64,000 nt of DNA from Linepithema humile (GCF_040581485.1 NC_090132.1:13522146-13586145); one strand, 5' to 3'. Positions 1 to 11,804 are shown, counted from the first letter of the stretch. The notes: a model not told the origin generated them from the sequence alone. A program made the numbers and translations.

Positions 1-1295
1 GTGGTGCGAATAAATTGCACGTAATCTGCGTTTCTTGTCGTAACAGTATATGGGTTTGCGGTGTTAAAAATTGTGTTCTGTTTTCTCGCGTCACAGGCAA
101 TTGATCATAGCATTCTTCGGTGTGTGCTACTCTTACTTCGACAGGCACACATTTTACTATGTGTATTACTTCGCCAGCCAGTAGGGCCATGTATCCTGGT
201 CCCTTCATGAAGTGATAAGCGAAGACATCCGGCGATTGGGTGGCTATGGCTAATGAATTGTGTAATATTTTCTGTTCGAGCTGACATTGTTGTAGTAAAA
301 TATTCTTGTATAGTTCACTAAATTGAGTCTGCACATGTTTCTCTACATATACAAATTTAGAGTTCATATAGGTGAAGATGTCCAAATTAGCTATGCGTGA
401 TTCTTTTTTAAAAATTGCTACGCCTGGCGAAGTTTTGAAAATTACTAATTTTGGGTGTTCCGTGTGGAAAAGAGTGTATCCACAATTCGAATAGGAGTCT
501 CTGCTTGCCAATGCAAAAACTGTGTCTTTTGTAGTCATGGAATAAACAATTTGCTGTTGTTTGTTGACGACGTCTATTATTCTGTGTGCATATCCTTCAT
601 ATAATACTCCATAAATGCCGAGCCTGCAGGTATCCGTGGGCATGGATGCCCAGTAGGTATCTCCACCCTCGATGTCAGTGCAATGTGTTGCGCTCAACGC
701 GCAGGTTACTCCAGACCTCAGTTGGACTCGGTTTGTGTTTATCTTCACGTCAGCTATATAATCCTGTAGTGTAATTTTTATGTGCGAGTACCACGGTTTT
801 TTTCCATGTGCCAAATGGATCGCTATATATTGTTCCGGAACAGGTGCCATCATTGTTTACGTGTCCGGCCAGTGTTACCGGTCGTGTTGCAGTTTAATTG
901 GATTTCAATCCTGTTATTCGAGTGTTCTCAATTTCGTAAGTACCATACATATGCATTCGTTGGCAGGCGTCTCTTGATACTTCTTCTATATACGCGTGCT
1001 TTCCGTTGTACACGTCCATGGAGTGAGAGAACATTCCGCATCTCCTGATTAATCTGTCTATTTCTATTTTGCATTGTATAACTCTCGCGGAGGTAAATTC
1101 GTTAATTTGTAGCAATTGTATATAAATCTTCTGAGCTGCTACTTCTGGCTGTGGTATATCACATTCCTCTATCCTCAGTAATGATAGAGTCGTAATGTTC
1201 GTCGATGCAGATCCGCAGTCATATCCTATTATGCCTTTAGTGCCGCGTAACCAAAAATTTAGCACGGCAATTATGAAAAATCCTCGGAGATCCAT
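1..1295 (-). pseudogene. Envelope-like glycoprotein of copy A, C-terminal part cut by window edge
   Basis: The product would be a membrane glycoprotein. The ATG is at 1295, followed by a hydrophobic signal-like stretch (FFIIAVLNFWL), then a Cys-rich ectodomain with a YDCG start, an N-glycosylation-type NIT site and a CGMFSH motif. The frame ends at a TAA at 894-896. The equivalent stop is present at the same codon in copy B (22158-22160). Copy A has also lost two bases near 785 relative to copy B, so it is broken twice. The open frame upstream of 1295 is only hAT-1 terminal sequence read through. By memory of the family, the ectodomain resembles arthropod chuvirus-like glycoproteins rather than the baculovirus-F-like Env of classic insect errantiviruses. 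Confidence 0.75.
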
Positions 1296-1589
1296 CTGAA
1301 ATTTAGCACGTCTAAGCAGTGCTGCCAGTCGGGCCGGGTTGCCCCTCCGTTGTTTAAAGTCCCGCGCGCGTAACCATGGTAACCGCAGTAACGTGTTATG
1401 GGCGCGCAGCTGTGGCGTGACCGCGTGATCCCAGTAAACAGATAGGCGGTAGACGGTAAGACGCAAGACAACGTGTGATGGTGTGATGTGACATGAAGAA
1501 GAAGAAATAGGAAAAACAAATAGCTAAGTAATTGTGATATGTATATCTGTGATAATTATTTGTAATTATCTGTGATATTAGCTGCAATA

Positions 1590-2703
1590 GCGGCAGCGGC
1601 AGCGGCAGCGGCAGCGGCAGCGGCAGCGGCAGCGGCAGCGGCAGCGGCAGCGGCAGCGGCAGCGGCAGCGGCAGCGGCAGCGGCAGCGGCAGCGGCAGCG
1701 GCAGCGGCAGCGGCAGCGGCAGCGGCAGCGGCAGCGGCAGCGGCAGCGGCAGCGGCAGCGGCAGCGGCAGCGGCAGCGGCAGCGGCAGCGGCAGCGGCAG
1801 CGGCAGCGGCAGCGGCAGCGGCAGCGGCAGCGGCAGCGGCAGCGGCAGCGGCAGCGGCAGCGGCAGCGGCAGCGGCAGCGGCAGCGGCAGCGGCAGCGGC
1901 AGCGGCAGCGGCAGCGGCAGCGGCAGCGGCAGCGGCAGCGGCAGCGGCAGCGGCAGCGGCAGCGGCAGCGGCAGCGGCAGCGGCAGCGGCAGCGGCAGCG
2001 GCAGCGGCAGCGGCAGCGGCAGCGGCAGCGGCAGCGGCAGCGGCAGCGGCAGCGGCAGCGGCAGCGGCAGCGGCAGCGGCAGCGGCAGCGGCAGCGGCAG
2101 CGGCAGCGGCAGCGGCAGCGGCAGCGGCAGCGGCAGCGGCAGCGGCAGCGGCAGCGGCAGCGGCAGCGGCAGCGGCAGCGGCAGCGGCAGCGGCAGCGGC
2201 AGCGGCAGCGGCAGCGGCAGCGGCAGCGGCAGCGGCAGCGGCAGCGGCAGCGGCAGCGGCAGCGGCAGCGGCAGCGGCAGCGGCAGCGGCAGCGGCAGCG
2301 GCAGCGGCAGCGGCAGCGGCAGCGGCAGCGGCAGCGGCAGCGGCAGCGGCAGCGGCAGCGGCAGCGGCAGCGGCAGCGGCAGCGGCAGCGGCAGCGGCAG
2401 CGGCAGCGGCAGCGGCAGCGGCAGCGGCAGCGGCAGCGGCAGCGGCAGCGGCAGCGGCAGCGGCAGCGGCAGCGGCAGCGGCAGCGGCAGCGGCAGCGGC
2501 AGCGGCAGCGGCAGCGGCAGCGGCAGCGGCAGCGGCAGCGGCAGCGGCAGCGGCAGCGGCAGCGGCAGCGGCAGCGGCAGCGGCAGCGGCAGCGGCAGCG
2601 GCAGCGGCAGCGGCAGCGGCAGCGGCAGCGGCAGCGGCAGCGGCAGCGGCAGCGGCAGCGGCAGCGGCAGCGGCAGCGGCAGCGGCAGCGGCAGCGGCAG
2701 CGG
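1590..2703. repeat. (GCGGCA)n hexanucleotide array, about 186 copies
   Basis: About 1,114 bp of uninterrupted GCGGCA repeats lie between the hAT-1 left end and its transposase. I saw no variant unit. The repeat is translatable as polyalanine in one frame on each strand, so two long alanine ORFs appear; neither has any other support. Perfect homogeneity over more than 1 kb means a very recent expansion or an assembly product. Confidence 0.97.
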
Positions 2704-2771
2704 TTTGCAATATTATTTGTGTAATATATATATATATTATTTGTGCAATATTATTGTGATAAATTTAAAAA

Positions 2772-4783
2772 ATGAGTAGTCTTAATAACGATAATAATAA
2801 TATTGAGAAAGGAGCTATTAAAAAAAAGTTAAAGTTAGAAATTTTAATCAGTCGTGGTTAGAGGAAGATATTTTTAAAGGATGGTTAGCTCCCCATCCAG
2901 AAGAAAATAAAGCTTTGTGCGTTATATGTAATAAAACTATCAGATGTTGCAAAACGGATTTAAGACAGCATTCACAGACGGTTACACATATATATAATAT
3001 GAAGTGTCAAACTCAAAGTCTCGATAATCATAACAAGCATTCTTTGCAATATAATGAAAGAGTAAAACGCGCGGAAATAAAATTAGCAGCTTTTTTTGCC
3101 AACCATAATGTAGCTTTTTCTACTGTAGATCATTTAATACCGTTAATAAAAGATATTTGTTTTGAACCTAAAATTGCACAAGATCTTACACTAGGCCGAA
3201 CTAAATGTATTCGTATTGTTAAAAATATTATTTCAAAGCGCGAAGAAGAAAAATTAATTTCTATTTTGCAAACATGTAAATTTTCCATTTTAATTGATGA
3301 AAGTACAGATATAACAAATACAAAATTCATGTGCCTGCTTGTTAAATATGTTTCGCCAATTAATAAAAAAGTAAAAACACAATTATTAGAGTTATTAGCA
3401 TTAGATGCTACAAACTGTACTGCAAGTAAAATTTTTGAAGTTTTTAAAACATTTTTAGAAGAAAAAAATATTAATATTAAAAATATTATTGGAATGGCAA
3501 GTGATAACGCTGCAGTAATGACCGGGTGTAATAATTCTTTTTTCTCGCGTTTAAAAACTGAAGTACCTGGTGTAGTATTATTAAATTGTATTTGTTATTC
3601 ATCCGCGATTGTGGCTAGTAAAGCTTGTGAAAAATTGCCACAAAAATGTGAAACTACCATTAGAAATGTTACAAGTTATATTTCGGGTAGTGCAAAAAGA
3701 TGTGCAATTTTAGAAATGGTTCAAAACTCTTTAAATGTTGAAAAACATAAAATGTTAAAATTATCTAATACAAGGTGGCTTGCTTTACACCAATGCGTGA
3801 CTAGACTTCTTGATAATTAGGAAGTTCTGCAAAATTACTTTCATTCGGCCGTTGTAGAAGAAAAATCTAGATCTGCAGAAACTATTCTTGCGCAATTAAA
3901 TGATAATGCCATTAAAGCCTATTTATTATTTTTAAAATATTCGTTAAATTTTTTCAATACATTTAATGCTCTTTTTCAGTCACGCAAAATTTTAGTACAT
4001 GAATTATATTCTAGTAGTCAAAAAATAATATTTAATATGGCTGATAATTTTATGATTTTAGAGACTTTGGATGACATCTCTACTTTAAATGTAGATGATG
4101 AAAATAATATGAAACAACTGACCGATATATGTGTGGGACCATTATGTGAAAGCTTTTTGCAAACTCAGCCTTTAGAATTTGTGCAAGTAAAATTAAAATG
4201 TTTAGATTTTTATAAAACAGCTGTTAAAGAAATGATGAAACGTTTACCTTATAACGATCCTTTATTTCAACAATTAACTTTTTTAAATCCTAAAATTGCA
4301 TTTTATCGTGAAGGTAGAGTTCAAATTAAAGATTTGTCATTTATTGCTACGCGTTTAAATATTGAAAATATTGATATTAGCAAATTAGCTGTAGAGTGGA
4401 GAATTTTGCCAACTTCTTTTAATGATTTAGAAAAGAAAGAATTAGTTATTTTAGAAATTGATGAGGTGTGGAAAAAAATATTTGATCTTAAAAATTTTAA
4501 TGAGGAAAAGATGTTTCCAAATTTAGAGTTATTAGTTAAGTCCGTTCTTACTTTTCCTCATTCAAATGCCGAAGCGGAACGGATCTTTCCAATAGTAACG
4601 GACACAAAAACTAAGAAAAGAAATTGTTTAGCTGATGATACAATTTCCGCTATTTGTAAAATTAAATCTAGTTTTCAGGCTGAGAATATTACTTGTGTAA
4701 ATTTTGAAGTAGATTCGCGACATATAGAATTGCACAACACGCAAAACTTATATCCGAAGCAACATACATCTGATAGTAATTAA
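2772..4783 (+). pseudogene. hAT-1 transposase (BED finger plus hAT dimerisation domain), broken
   Basis: This would be the DNA-cutting transposase of hAT-1. An ATG at 2772 opens a short frame. A frame change in the A-rich stretch near 2820-2848 is needed to reach the main frame, which then shows an N-terminal BED zinc finger (CVICNKTI with a following His pair), the catalytic-core motif DESTDI, then SDNAAVMTG, NTRWLALHQ, and the C-terminal hAT dimerisation motif FPHSNAEAERIF. The main frame is interrupted by one TAG at 3818-3820, where relatives normally have Trp (LLDN-stop-EVLQ). It therefore carries a frameshift and a nonsense codon and should be inactive. The full-length family protein is about 600-700 aa, so little else is missing. 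Confidence 0.9.
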
Positions 4784-5501
4784 TTTTTTTATTTTAATTT
4801 TTTTAATTTTTTTTAAATTTAAATTTAAATTTTCATAGTTTTAACTTTTTTATTCGCACATGTAGCAATTTTTTTAATTAATTATAAAATATTAATGTTC
4901 TTTTTTAATTTCAGATATTCTTGTCTAGTCTTTAAGATCTTTTTATTTTATTTTATGATAATAATATATTTTATTTCAGATAAGAATATTTTATTTTAGT
5001 CGTTCATAATAATTATAAAGTTTATTTTATGTTATAAAAAAAGATGAAAAAAGACTGATAATTTATAATATTAATATATTAATATAATATTAATATGTAA
5101 TATAATTTATAATTATATAATTTATAATATAATATTTTATTTTAATGAAATGTTTATTTTTATGTTATAAAAATATTATAATTTTTGTTTTCATGAATAC
5201 TGGTAAGGTTTTTGGCAGTTTTCCTTACCCTTGTAACAAATGTTGGTATTCATTATTTATTATTTCTGCCAAATAAAGCATTTCTTCGTAATTATAAAAA
5301 TGTGTCTTTACACTTATTTTCCTATTATATTCTATTCTATCCTATTCCTTTCTTTTAAATAAATATTTTTATCGCTTCCTATTCTCATTCTAAAATTCTT
5401 TCCTTATTATTAAAAAAAAATAAAAATTTAGATTTATGTTTACTGGGATCCACACATCTTACAATACAGTACTGTGCACGGCCTGGTTTGTGGAGGGGAT
5501 T
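4784..5501. other. hAT-1 3' non-coding region
   Basis: Very AT-rich sequence lies between the transposase stop and the right inverted end. It contains homopolymer and TA-rich runs and no ORF I would support. The last 40 bases before the inverted end turn GC-rich. Confidence 0.7.
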
Positions 5502-5719
5502 GGAGGGGCAACCCGGCCCGACTGGCAGCACTGCGTCTAAGGTATATTAATATAGCGCACCTTTAATTGTCAAACTTGTTGTTATTATTATTACTTATTT
5601 ACTTATTTGCTAACTAATTTATTATTTATTTATTTATTATTATTTTTTTTTATTTGTTGTTGTGTAAAATATATTTATATATATTTTTTATAGTTACTTA
5701 TTTTAATTAATAAAGTTAC

Positions 5720-6145
5720 TTAATTATTAGGAGTTGGTTTGATGTGTGAGATTCGTAGGCGATTAGGGTGTACAACGCGACTGTTCTTTTTTATTTTAAT
5801 TCTTACGTTATTTCTATTCAATATTTCTAAGACCTCATGGGGTCCTGTGTATTGATCTCCAAATTTGCCAGGTTTAGGGCTTTTTAATAAAAAGACTTGA
5901 TCACCAAGTTTGAATGTTTGTGGGTTTATTTTTTTATCATAGTGTCTTTTCGATTTAATTTTTGCTTCGACAACGTTTTCTCGGGCATTTTTCTGAATTG
6001 TGTGGAGTTGACTAACTAAATTTACAAGATATTCGTTGTAAGTTGCTAATTTATCGCCAGGTGCTAGAGGTTCATTTGACGGAATTCGTGCTATTTTACC
6101 GAAGATTAATTCGTAAGACGTGTGTTTAGTTGCTTCATGTACACT
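5720..6145 (-). pseudogene. Copy A integrase C-terminal domain
   Basis: This encodes the last ~140 residues of the gypsy polyprotein. The fragment starts in the integrase core (SVHEATKHTSYELIFGK), passes a charged helix ending in KSKRHYDKK, and ends in the GPHEVLEI...HPNRLRISHIKP tail typical of gypsy integrase C-termini. It matches copy B at 22752-23175 with a few substitutions. Its upstream half is separated by the element at 6146-7716, so the apparent ATG at 6181 belongs to that insertion. The frame is open, but the gene as a whole is destroyed. Confidence 0.92.
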
Positions 6146-6452
6146 CCCAAGTCGAAATTTAAAACCTACTATAAACCTCATACATGGTTATTTGTGCCTC
6201 TAATAATGTTCCTTGGCCTACAAGTTCTATCTTGAAAGTGTTATGTCTTCTTTTGGCCTTTCTTTAATCTTGTTGTCCTAGAAAACCCTTATTTTTATTG
6301 ATGTTAAACATACAATTCCTACTTTCGTTCTTACAACTCCTACCTCTTTTGAATCTCCAAATCTTATCGAAATTTCTAGCAATAAAAATATTAATATTCA
6401 ATCTATAATTGAGTTCAATTTCTATTATATCAGATTAATATAATGTTATAAT

Positions 6453-7035
6453 CAGAGGCGGACTGGACAGGAGAGATACCGAGAAATTTCTCGGGGGGCC
6501 CTATGTTTTTGGGGACCCCAGTGGCCCCCAAATCCAAATTTTTTTTTTTAAATTTTTTATGCAAAAAAATAATAATCTAAGTTCTAAATTATCAGATTGC
6601 GACAGTTGAATAACGACGTGCTTTCTTTCTCTAACCAAGATAGCGCTGAGCACGAGTTAGCGTTAGTCAACTATCTGTAGTGCGTCACTGTCTTTCGTGT
6701 TCTCCTTTCATTTTTTCTTATAATTCGTCTGAAAGGTTATGGCAACTGACAATTTATAAAAGAATATTTACTAAAAGCCAAAGAAATATTATTTTATTAT
6801 TAAATAAAATACATGCATTATACATGGTTATTTATTTTACGTATGCTACCTTTACTACAATACAAAAAAATTTACAATAAAAACAACATCAAACAAATTA
6901 AAGGACAAAATATCTCCAAATTTCATTAAAACACGTTTGACCTTGAACTAAAAAAATTTTTTGCCGCGGCGCTTTAGAGTGGGGGCCCTTTTTACAAATT
7001 TTCTCGATGGGCCCTGGTGTTCCAGTCCGACCCTG
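6453..7035. mobile_element. hAT MITE (583 bp)
   Basis: The ends CAGAGGCGGACTGG and, reading the other strand, CAGGGTCGGACTGG form an imperfect inverted repeat with GGGGCCC-rich subterminal sequence, a layout common in non-autonomous hAT elements. The 8-bp duplication GTTATAAT is intact at 6445-6452 and 7036-7043. No coding sequence is convincing. Confidence 0.93.
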
Positions 7036-7169
7036 GTTATAATATAAAATAAATAATAACAAATGAATAGTAAAAAATATTTTTAAAAATTAAGTGCAAC
7101 TCAGTATTATATTTAGTATTATAAATAACTAAAAATTTATTCGAATAAACAAAAAACAATTAAAATTCA

Positions 7170-7490
7170 AAATTTTATTTAATATTTTATTACATATCTG
7201 ACCTATAATTCAAAATTATTTAATATTCTATTACCACATTTACTTTATTTATATTTAATGCATATCTTAATTTCAATAAGCGCAATACATTAATTATGTA
7301 ATTTACTTAACTGCAGATAGATATGTAAGAGATAAGTGAATATTATTTATATAATATTTGCTTATAGTAGCCTATTTACAGTTAAGCAAATTATAATAAT
7401 TAATATATTGTTTATTGAAATCAAGATACATTAAATGCAAGTAGAGTATATGAGATAATAGATTATTAAGTAATTTTGAATATTTATTTT
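7170..7490. repeat. Imperfect palindrome inside the CCC/GGG element
   Basis: AT-rich arms of roughly 120-150 bp are inverted copies around a centre near 7340. For example, ATTTAATGCATATCTTAATTTC on the left pairs with GAAATCAAGATACATTAAAT on the right. This suggests the element ends in or contains a foldback module. Confidence 0.65.
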
Positions 7491-7716
7491 CTAGAAATAC
7501 ATATTTATAGAACCTGAAGCCTTTTTAGAGGTTCTCAGTAGATACTCTTTTGAGCTTTCACATGGAAAAAACGGCAATAAGCAACAATTTTTAGTATCAA
7601 AGGAGGGCAATAGCCAATGTAATGTTATATCTATATATATGAATTAAAACTTACATTGGTTCTCCAAATTCGACAAAACTTGTAGGTTTAATCTAGGCTA
7701 AAAATTTCGACTCGGG

Positions 7717-7901
7717 CTAGTGTTATAATTATACATCGCGAGACTTATCCATCTATCCCACTGTTTTTGTTCTCTTGCATATTGCTTTAAATATTCTCCT
7801 AATGCGTGATGTGATCTTTCTAATGAGCCGTTTGATTGAGGATGGAATGCGGTTGTACGGAATTTACAAATTTTAAATATTTTATCTACCTTTTTCATTA
7901 A
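7717..7901 (-). pseudogene. Copy A integrase core fragment
   Basis: About 60 codons of integrase catalytic core are stranded between two inserted elements. AFHPQSNGSLERSHHALGEY contains the catalytic Glu region of the D,D-35-E domain. The following WISLAMYNYNTS matches copy B exactly in place. The frame runs from the TTAA target at 7898-7901 to the CT target at 7717. The residues after NTS belong to the neighbouring insertion. Confidence 0.92.
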
Positions 7902-8389
7902 GAGGATGCTGAAGTCATATTGTTACCGACCGAACTTCTAATTTTCTGGAAAGTATGGCATTTTTTATTGCTTTGATAGAATTACAAATCCTTTGGTGTA
8001 AGTAAAGTGCACATGCTAATCTTTCGGTGGATAGTGAAATTTAAACCAAAAAATAAAAAAAATTTTTGAAAATTTATCGACAATGTCACCTCAAAAAATT
8101 ATATCTTTTATATCAAAATTATACTGCTTCAATCTGCAAAACAAGAGTGTGTGCCGAAGAAGAGCGTATGAAACAATAATGGAAAACCAAAAAAATAGAG
8201 CTTAGAGACTTATTTTTAAAATGCCATACTTTTCCAGATTTATGCAAAGCATGCGTGCAATATAGAAGAAAATGGTAAAAAAGAGCTATAGATTAGTTCC
8301 GCGATTTTGGGATAGAGGCGCTATACAGTTCTCAGTGCTATCTGTCATATACAGAATCTTTTAGGTTAGTTATGTGTGTTAGTTGTGCG

Positions 8390-8403
8390 TGTGTGTGTGT
8401 GTT
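8390..8403. repeat. Short (GT)n tract
   Basis: A short GT dinucleotide run lies inside the TTAA element. I see no other function. Confidence 0.7.
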
Positions 8404-8534
8404 TGTGTTATGTGCTACAAAACCCGGCTGAAAAAAATGGGTTGAAGGCACTCTGAAGGATAAAAAAGTGTATGTATTATACATAAATTTTGCAACATTT
8501 TTGCAAATATTTATATTATTTAGTTACATACATT

Positions 8535-9605
8535 CATATTCTAATTTCTGTAAAATACTTTTATTCATGTGCTTCATGTGTTTATATTATATATATTATG
8601 TGCTCCATATTATGTATATTCACATCAAAGTATCTATGTAAAAAGTTAATATTATTTTGTATATTGTATATATTTTTATAATAAATGTATATGTCATATA
8701 ACTTATTTATAAAGCATGAAATATAAAGGTATTTTTAGTTTCTTGTATGTATCACGTGTAAAAAAATTTGGATAAAAAAAACATTAATTTTGTGACTTGC
8801 AATAATCTGTTTCAATATATACTTCTTTTAAATACTGACAATTAGCCTTATTTTATGCGTTTACCTTGGTATCTAAAATACACATCAAAATGTAAAATTA
8901 ATTTCTAGTTCAGTAGAAAAAAAACATTGTAGTCTTACACCAGAGAAGAATGGTAAAATATCATGTATATGTAATAACAAATAAATCACTCTTCCACTGA
9001 CATTATACACAACTTTGCAGAAATAATTTTATTCTGTGAATTTTGAATGTGTGGTGCAGTTTAAAACACACAGTCAAAATATGTTTATATTTTTTAAATA
9101 ATAGTTCTGATTTTTCATGAATCACAGTGGTTTTATAAAATGTTCAATTTTAACAGTTTTTATTAGACTGTACTTTAGACAATATTATATTTTGCCATTT
9201 CTCTCTGTTGTAAGACAAGAATGTTTCGTTTCTACTGTAATACAAATACATTTTTGATTTTGATACGTATTTTAAATACCAAGTTAATCACATAAAATAA
9301 GGCTAATTGTAAGTATTTAAAAGAAGCATATAATAAAACAGATTATTGCAAGTCGCAAAATTAATGTTGTTTCTTTTATCAAGATTATTTTACAAATAAT
9401 AGACACAAAAAAATAAAAATATCTTTATATTTCATGCTTTAGAAATAAAAAATATGGCATATATCATACATTTATTGTAAAAAAAGTATATAAAATAATG
9501 TCAATTTCTTAGAAAGATATTTTGATATGAATATAGATAATATGGAGCATATAATATACATTATATATATACATAGAGCATATGACGTAATAAAAGTATC
9601 TTACA
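8535..9605. repeat. Large imperfect inverted repeat, arms about 400 bp
   Basis: The left arm (about 8535-8945) reappears reverse-complemented at about 9195-9605. Matching stations in order are GTAAAATACTTTTATT, the CTCCATATTAT segment, AATAATCTGTTT, and TTAGCCTTATTTTATG. About 250 bp of loop separates the arms. The many mismatches imply an older duplication than the TE joints around it. Confidence 0.8.
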
Positions 9606-9620
9606 ATAAAGAATAAGACA

Positions 9621-11175
9621 AGCCAGAGGCGGTTTTCTCGTGGACTGGCATTAGAAAATTCTTATTCTTGTCTTCAAGTCAGAAGCGGTTTTCTCGTGGA
9701 TTGGCATTGGAAAATACTTATTCTTGTTTTCAAGCCAGAGGCGGTTTCCTCGTGGACTGGCAATATAGAATAAGACAAGCCAGAGGCGGTTTTCTCGTGG
9801 ACTGGCAATATAGAATAAGACAAGCCAGAGGCGGTTTTCTCGTGGACTGGCATTAGAAAATTCTTATTCTTGTCTTCAAGCCAGAGGCGGTTTTCTCGTG
9901 GACTGGCATTAGAAAATACTTATTCTTGTTTTCAAGTCAGAGGCGGTTTCCTCGTGGACTGGCAATATAGAATAAGACAAGCCAGAGGCGGTTTTCTCGT
10001 GAACTGGAATTAGAAGAAAATTCTTATTCTTGTCTTCAAGCCAGAGGCGGCTTTCTCGTGGACTGGCAATATAGAATAAGACAAGCCAGAGGCGATCTAA
10101 CGTCAGCTAACAATTTTTAATAAATATAGTCAGAGGCGATCTAACGTCAGCTGACTGTTTAGAAAAAAGACAGCTAAAGGCGATTTATTCGTGAACTGGC
10201 AAATTGTAAGAAATATAGTCAGAGGCGATCTATTGTGAGCTGACAATTTTAAATAAATATAGTCAGAGGCGATCTAACGTCAGCTGACAGTTTAGAAGAA
10301 AAAAAGCTAAAGGTGATTTATTCGTGAACTGGCAAATTGTAAGAAATATTGTCAGAGGCGATCTATCGTGAGCTGACAATTTTTAATAAATATAGCCAGA
10401 GGCGATCTAACGTCAGCTGACAGTTTAGAAAAAAGAGAGCTAAAGGCGATTTATTCGTGAACTGGCAAATTGTAAGAAATATTGTCAGAGGCGATCTATT
10501 GTGAGCTGACAATTTTAAATAAATATAGTCAGAGGCGATCTAACGTCAGCTGACAGTTTAGAAGAAAAAAAGCTAAAGGTGATTTATTCGTGAACTGGCA
10601 AATTGTAAGAAATATTGTCAGAGGCGATCTATCGTGAGCTGACAATTTTTAATAAATATAGCCAGAGACGATCTAACGTCAGCTGACAGTTTAGAAAAAA
10701 GAGAGCTAAAGGCGATTTATTCGTGGACTGGCAAATTGTAAGAAATATTGTCAGAAATGATCTAACGTCAGCTAACAATTTTTAATAAATATAGTCAGAG
10801 GCGATCTAACGTCAGCTGACTGTTTAGAAAAAAGAGAGCCAAAGACGATTTATTCGTGAACTGGCAGATTTTAAGAAATATTGTCATAGGCGATCTATCG
10901 TGAGCTGACAATTTTTAATAAATATAGCCAGAGGCGATCTAACGTCAGCTGACAGTTTAGAAAAAAGAGAGCTAAAGGCGATTTATTCGTGGACTAGCAA
11001 ATTGTAAGAAATATTGTCAGAAATGATCTAACGTCAGCTAACAATTTTTAATAAATATTGTCAGAGGCGATCTAACGTCAGCTGACCGTTTAGAAAAAAG
11101 AGAGCCAAAGACGATTTATTCGTGAACTGGCAGATTTTAAGAAATATTGTCATAGGCGATCTAACGTCAGCTGAC
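9621..11175. repeat. Structured satellite: ~35 dyad units of 27-28 nt with ~17-nt AT-rich spacers
   Basis: Each unit starts GYCAG-AGGCG and ends CTGRC, so its two ends can pair. Type A units (9621-10065) carry GCCAG...CTGGC around GGCGGTTTTCTCGTGGA, with a basic period of about 45 bp plus some longer spacers. From about 10084 a higher-order repeat of three units (two GYCAG...CTGAC types and one GCTAA...CTGGC type) recurs every 133 bp. Its GTCAG starts fall near 10217, 10350, 10484, 10617, 10750, 10883, 11016 and 11149. Many type B units contain the 10-bp palindrome GTCAGCTGAC. No ORF runs through it. Confidence 0.93.
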
Positions 11176-11335
11176 AGATTTGAAGAAATACGTATTTATT
11201 TTAGTTAGCAATTTACTGCACGTGTGGTCTGTTTATATTTTATCAGATAATTTATAAGGTCATTTAACCTTTTTTCTCGCAATTAAAATTCTAGCGTATG
11301 GCTGAATGATGTACATACGAGACAAAATAGACTTA

Positions 11336-11804
11336 TACAAGGTGTCTAATAGATATAAGTTAGATATGATAAAATATTTTATTTGAAAAATGTATGTATA
11401 ATACTATATATCTAATTGGAAAAATATGTTATATGCTTTTCCTAAATTTATTCTTATGTAATTAATACAAAATAAATAAATAAGTTAATTAATTATTGAA
11501 TACATACATATACATATTGAATATAGTTATCTTTATTTTGTATTTTATATAACTGAAATGATATATACTTCCATTATTTCAGTCATTATCATATAAAATA
11601 CAAAATAAAGATAACTATTTATTGAATATATGTGTATATGTATATATTAATTAATTGATTAATTAGTTATTTAGTATTTACTACATAAGGATAAAAATAA
11701 GAAAAGTATATGACATTTTTCTTCAGTGATATATATAGTATTATATGTATATTTTTCATTTATTATTTTGTCATATTTAGTTTGTATTTATTTGACACCT
11801 TGTA
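11336..11804. mobile_element. TA-flanked foldback MITE (mariner-like)
   Basis: TACAAGGTGTC at the left is mirrored by GACACCTTGTA at the right, with TA on both outer sides. The two halves are inverted copies almost to the centre; ATAGTTATCTTTATTTTGTA and its complement flank the middle at about 11565. A TA duplication and an ACAAGGTGTC-type end suggest a Tc1/mariner-related non-autonomous element. It is nested in the TTAA element. Confidence 0.8.

Larger units (their letters stand above)
1317..5533 (+). mobile_element. hAT-1 DNA transposon, complete ends
   Basis: The element begins CAGTGCTGCCAGTCGGG at 1317 and ends with the reverse complement at 5533. The inverted ends match perfectly for 32 bp (1317-1348 and 5502-5533). 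The 8-bp duplication CGTCTAAG stands at 1309-1316 and 5534-5541 and occurs once at the equivalent empty site in copy B (near 22572). CAGTG ends and an 8-bp TSD are diagnostic of the hAT superfamily. It carries a broken transposase and a huge simple-sequence array. It sits between the integrase and envelope genes of copy A. Confidence 0.95.
6146..7716. mobile_element. Unclassified non-autonomous DNA element with CCC...GGG ends
   Basis: Comparison with the uninterrupted copy B (near 23175) shows exactly 1,571 extra bases here. The ends form an imperfect ~15-bp inverted repeat, CCCRAGTCGAAATTT and its complement. The flanks allow only a 2-bp duplication (CT at 6144-6145 and 7717-7718). No transposase is present. 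An internal palindromic region lies around 7170-7490. A hAT MITE is nested at 6453-7035. I cannot assign a superfamily from the ends alone. Confidence 0.8.

Noticed and set aside
1296..1466. N-terminal extension of the copy A env ORF
   Set aside because: It is hAT-1 terminal sequence; the matching frame in copy B starts at the ATG 22559.
1556..2759. Two ~385-395-codon polyalanine ORFs on opposite strands
   Set aside because: Both are forced by the hexanucleotide repeat and have no flanking coding sequence.
9621..11175. CRISPR-like regular repeat/spacer pattern
   Set aside because: Spacers are near-identical AT-rich sequence, the context is an insect transposon and there are no cas genes; it is a satellite.
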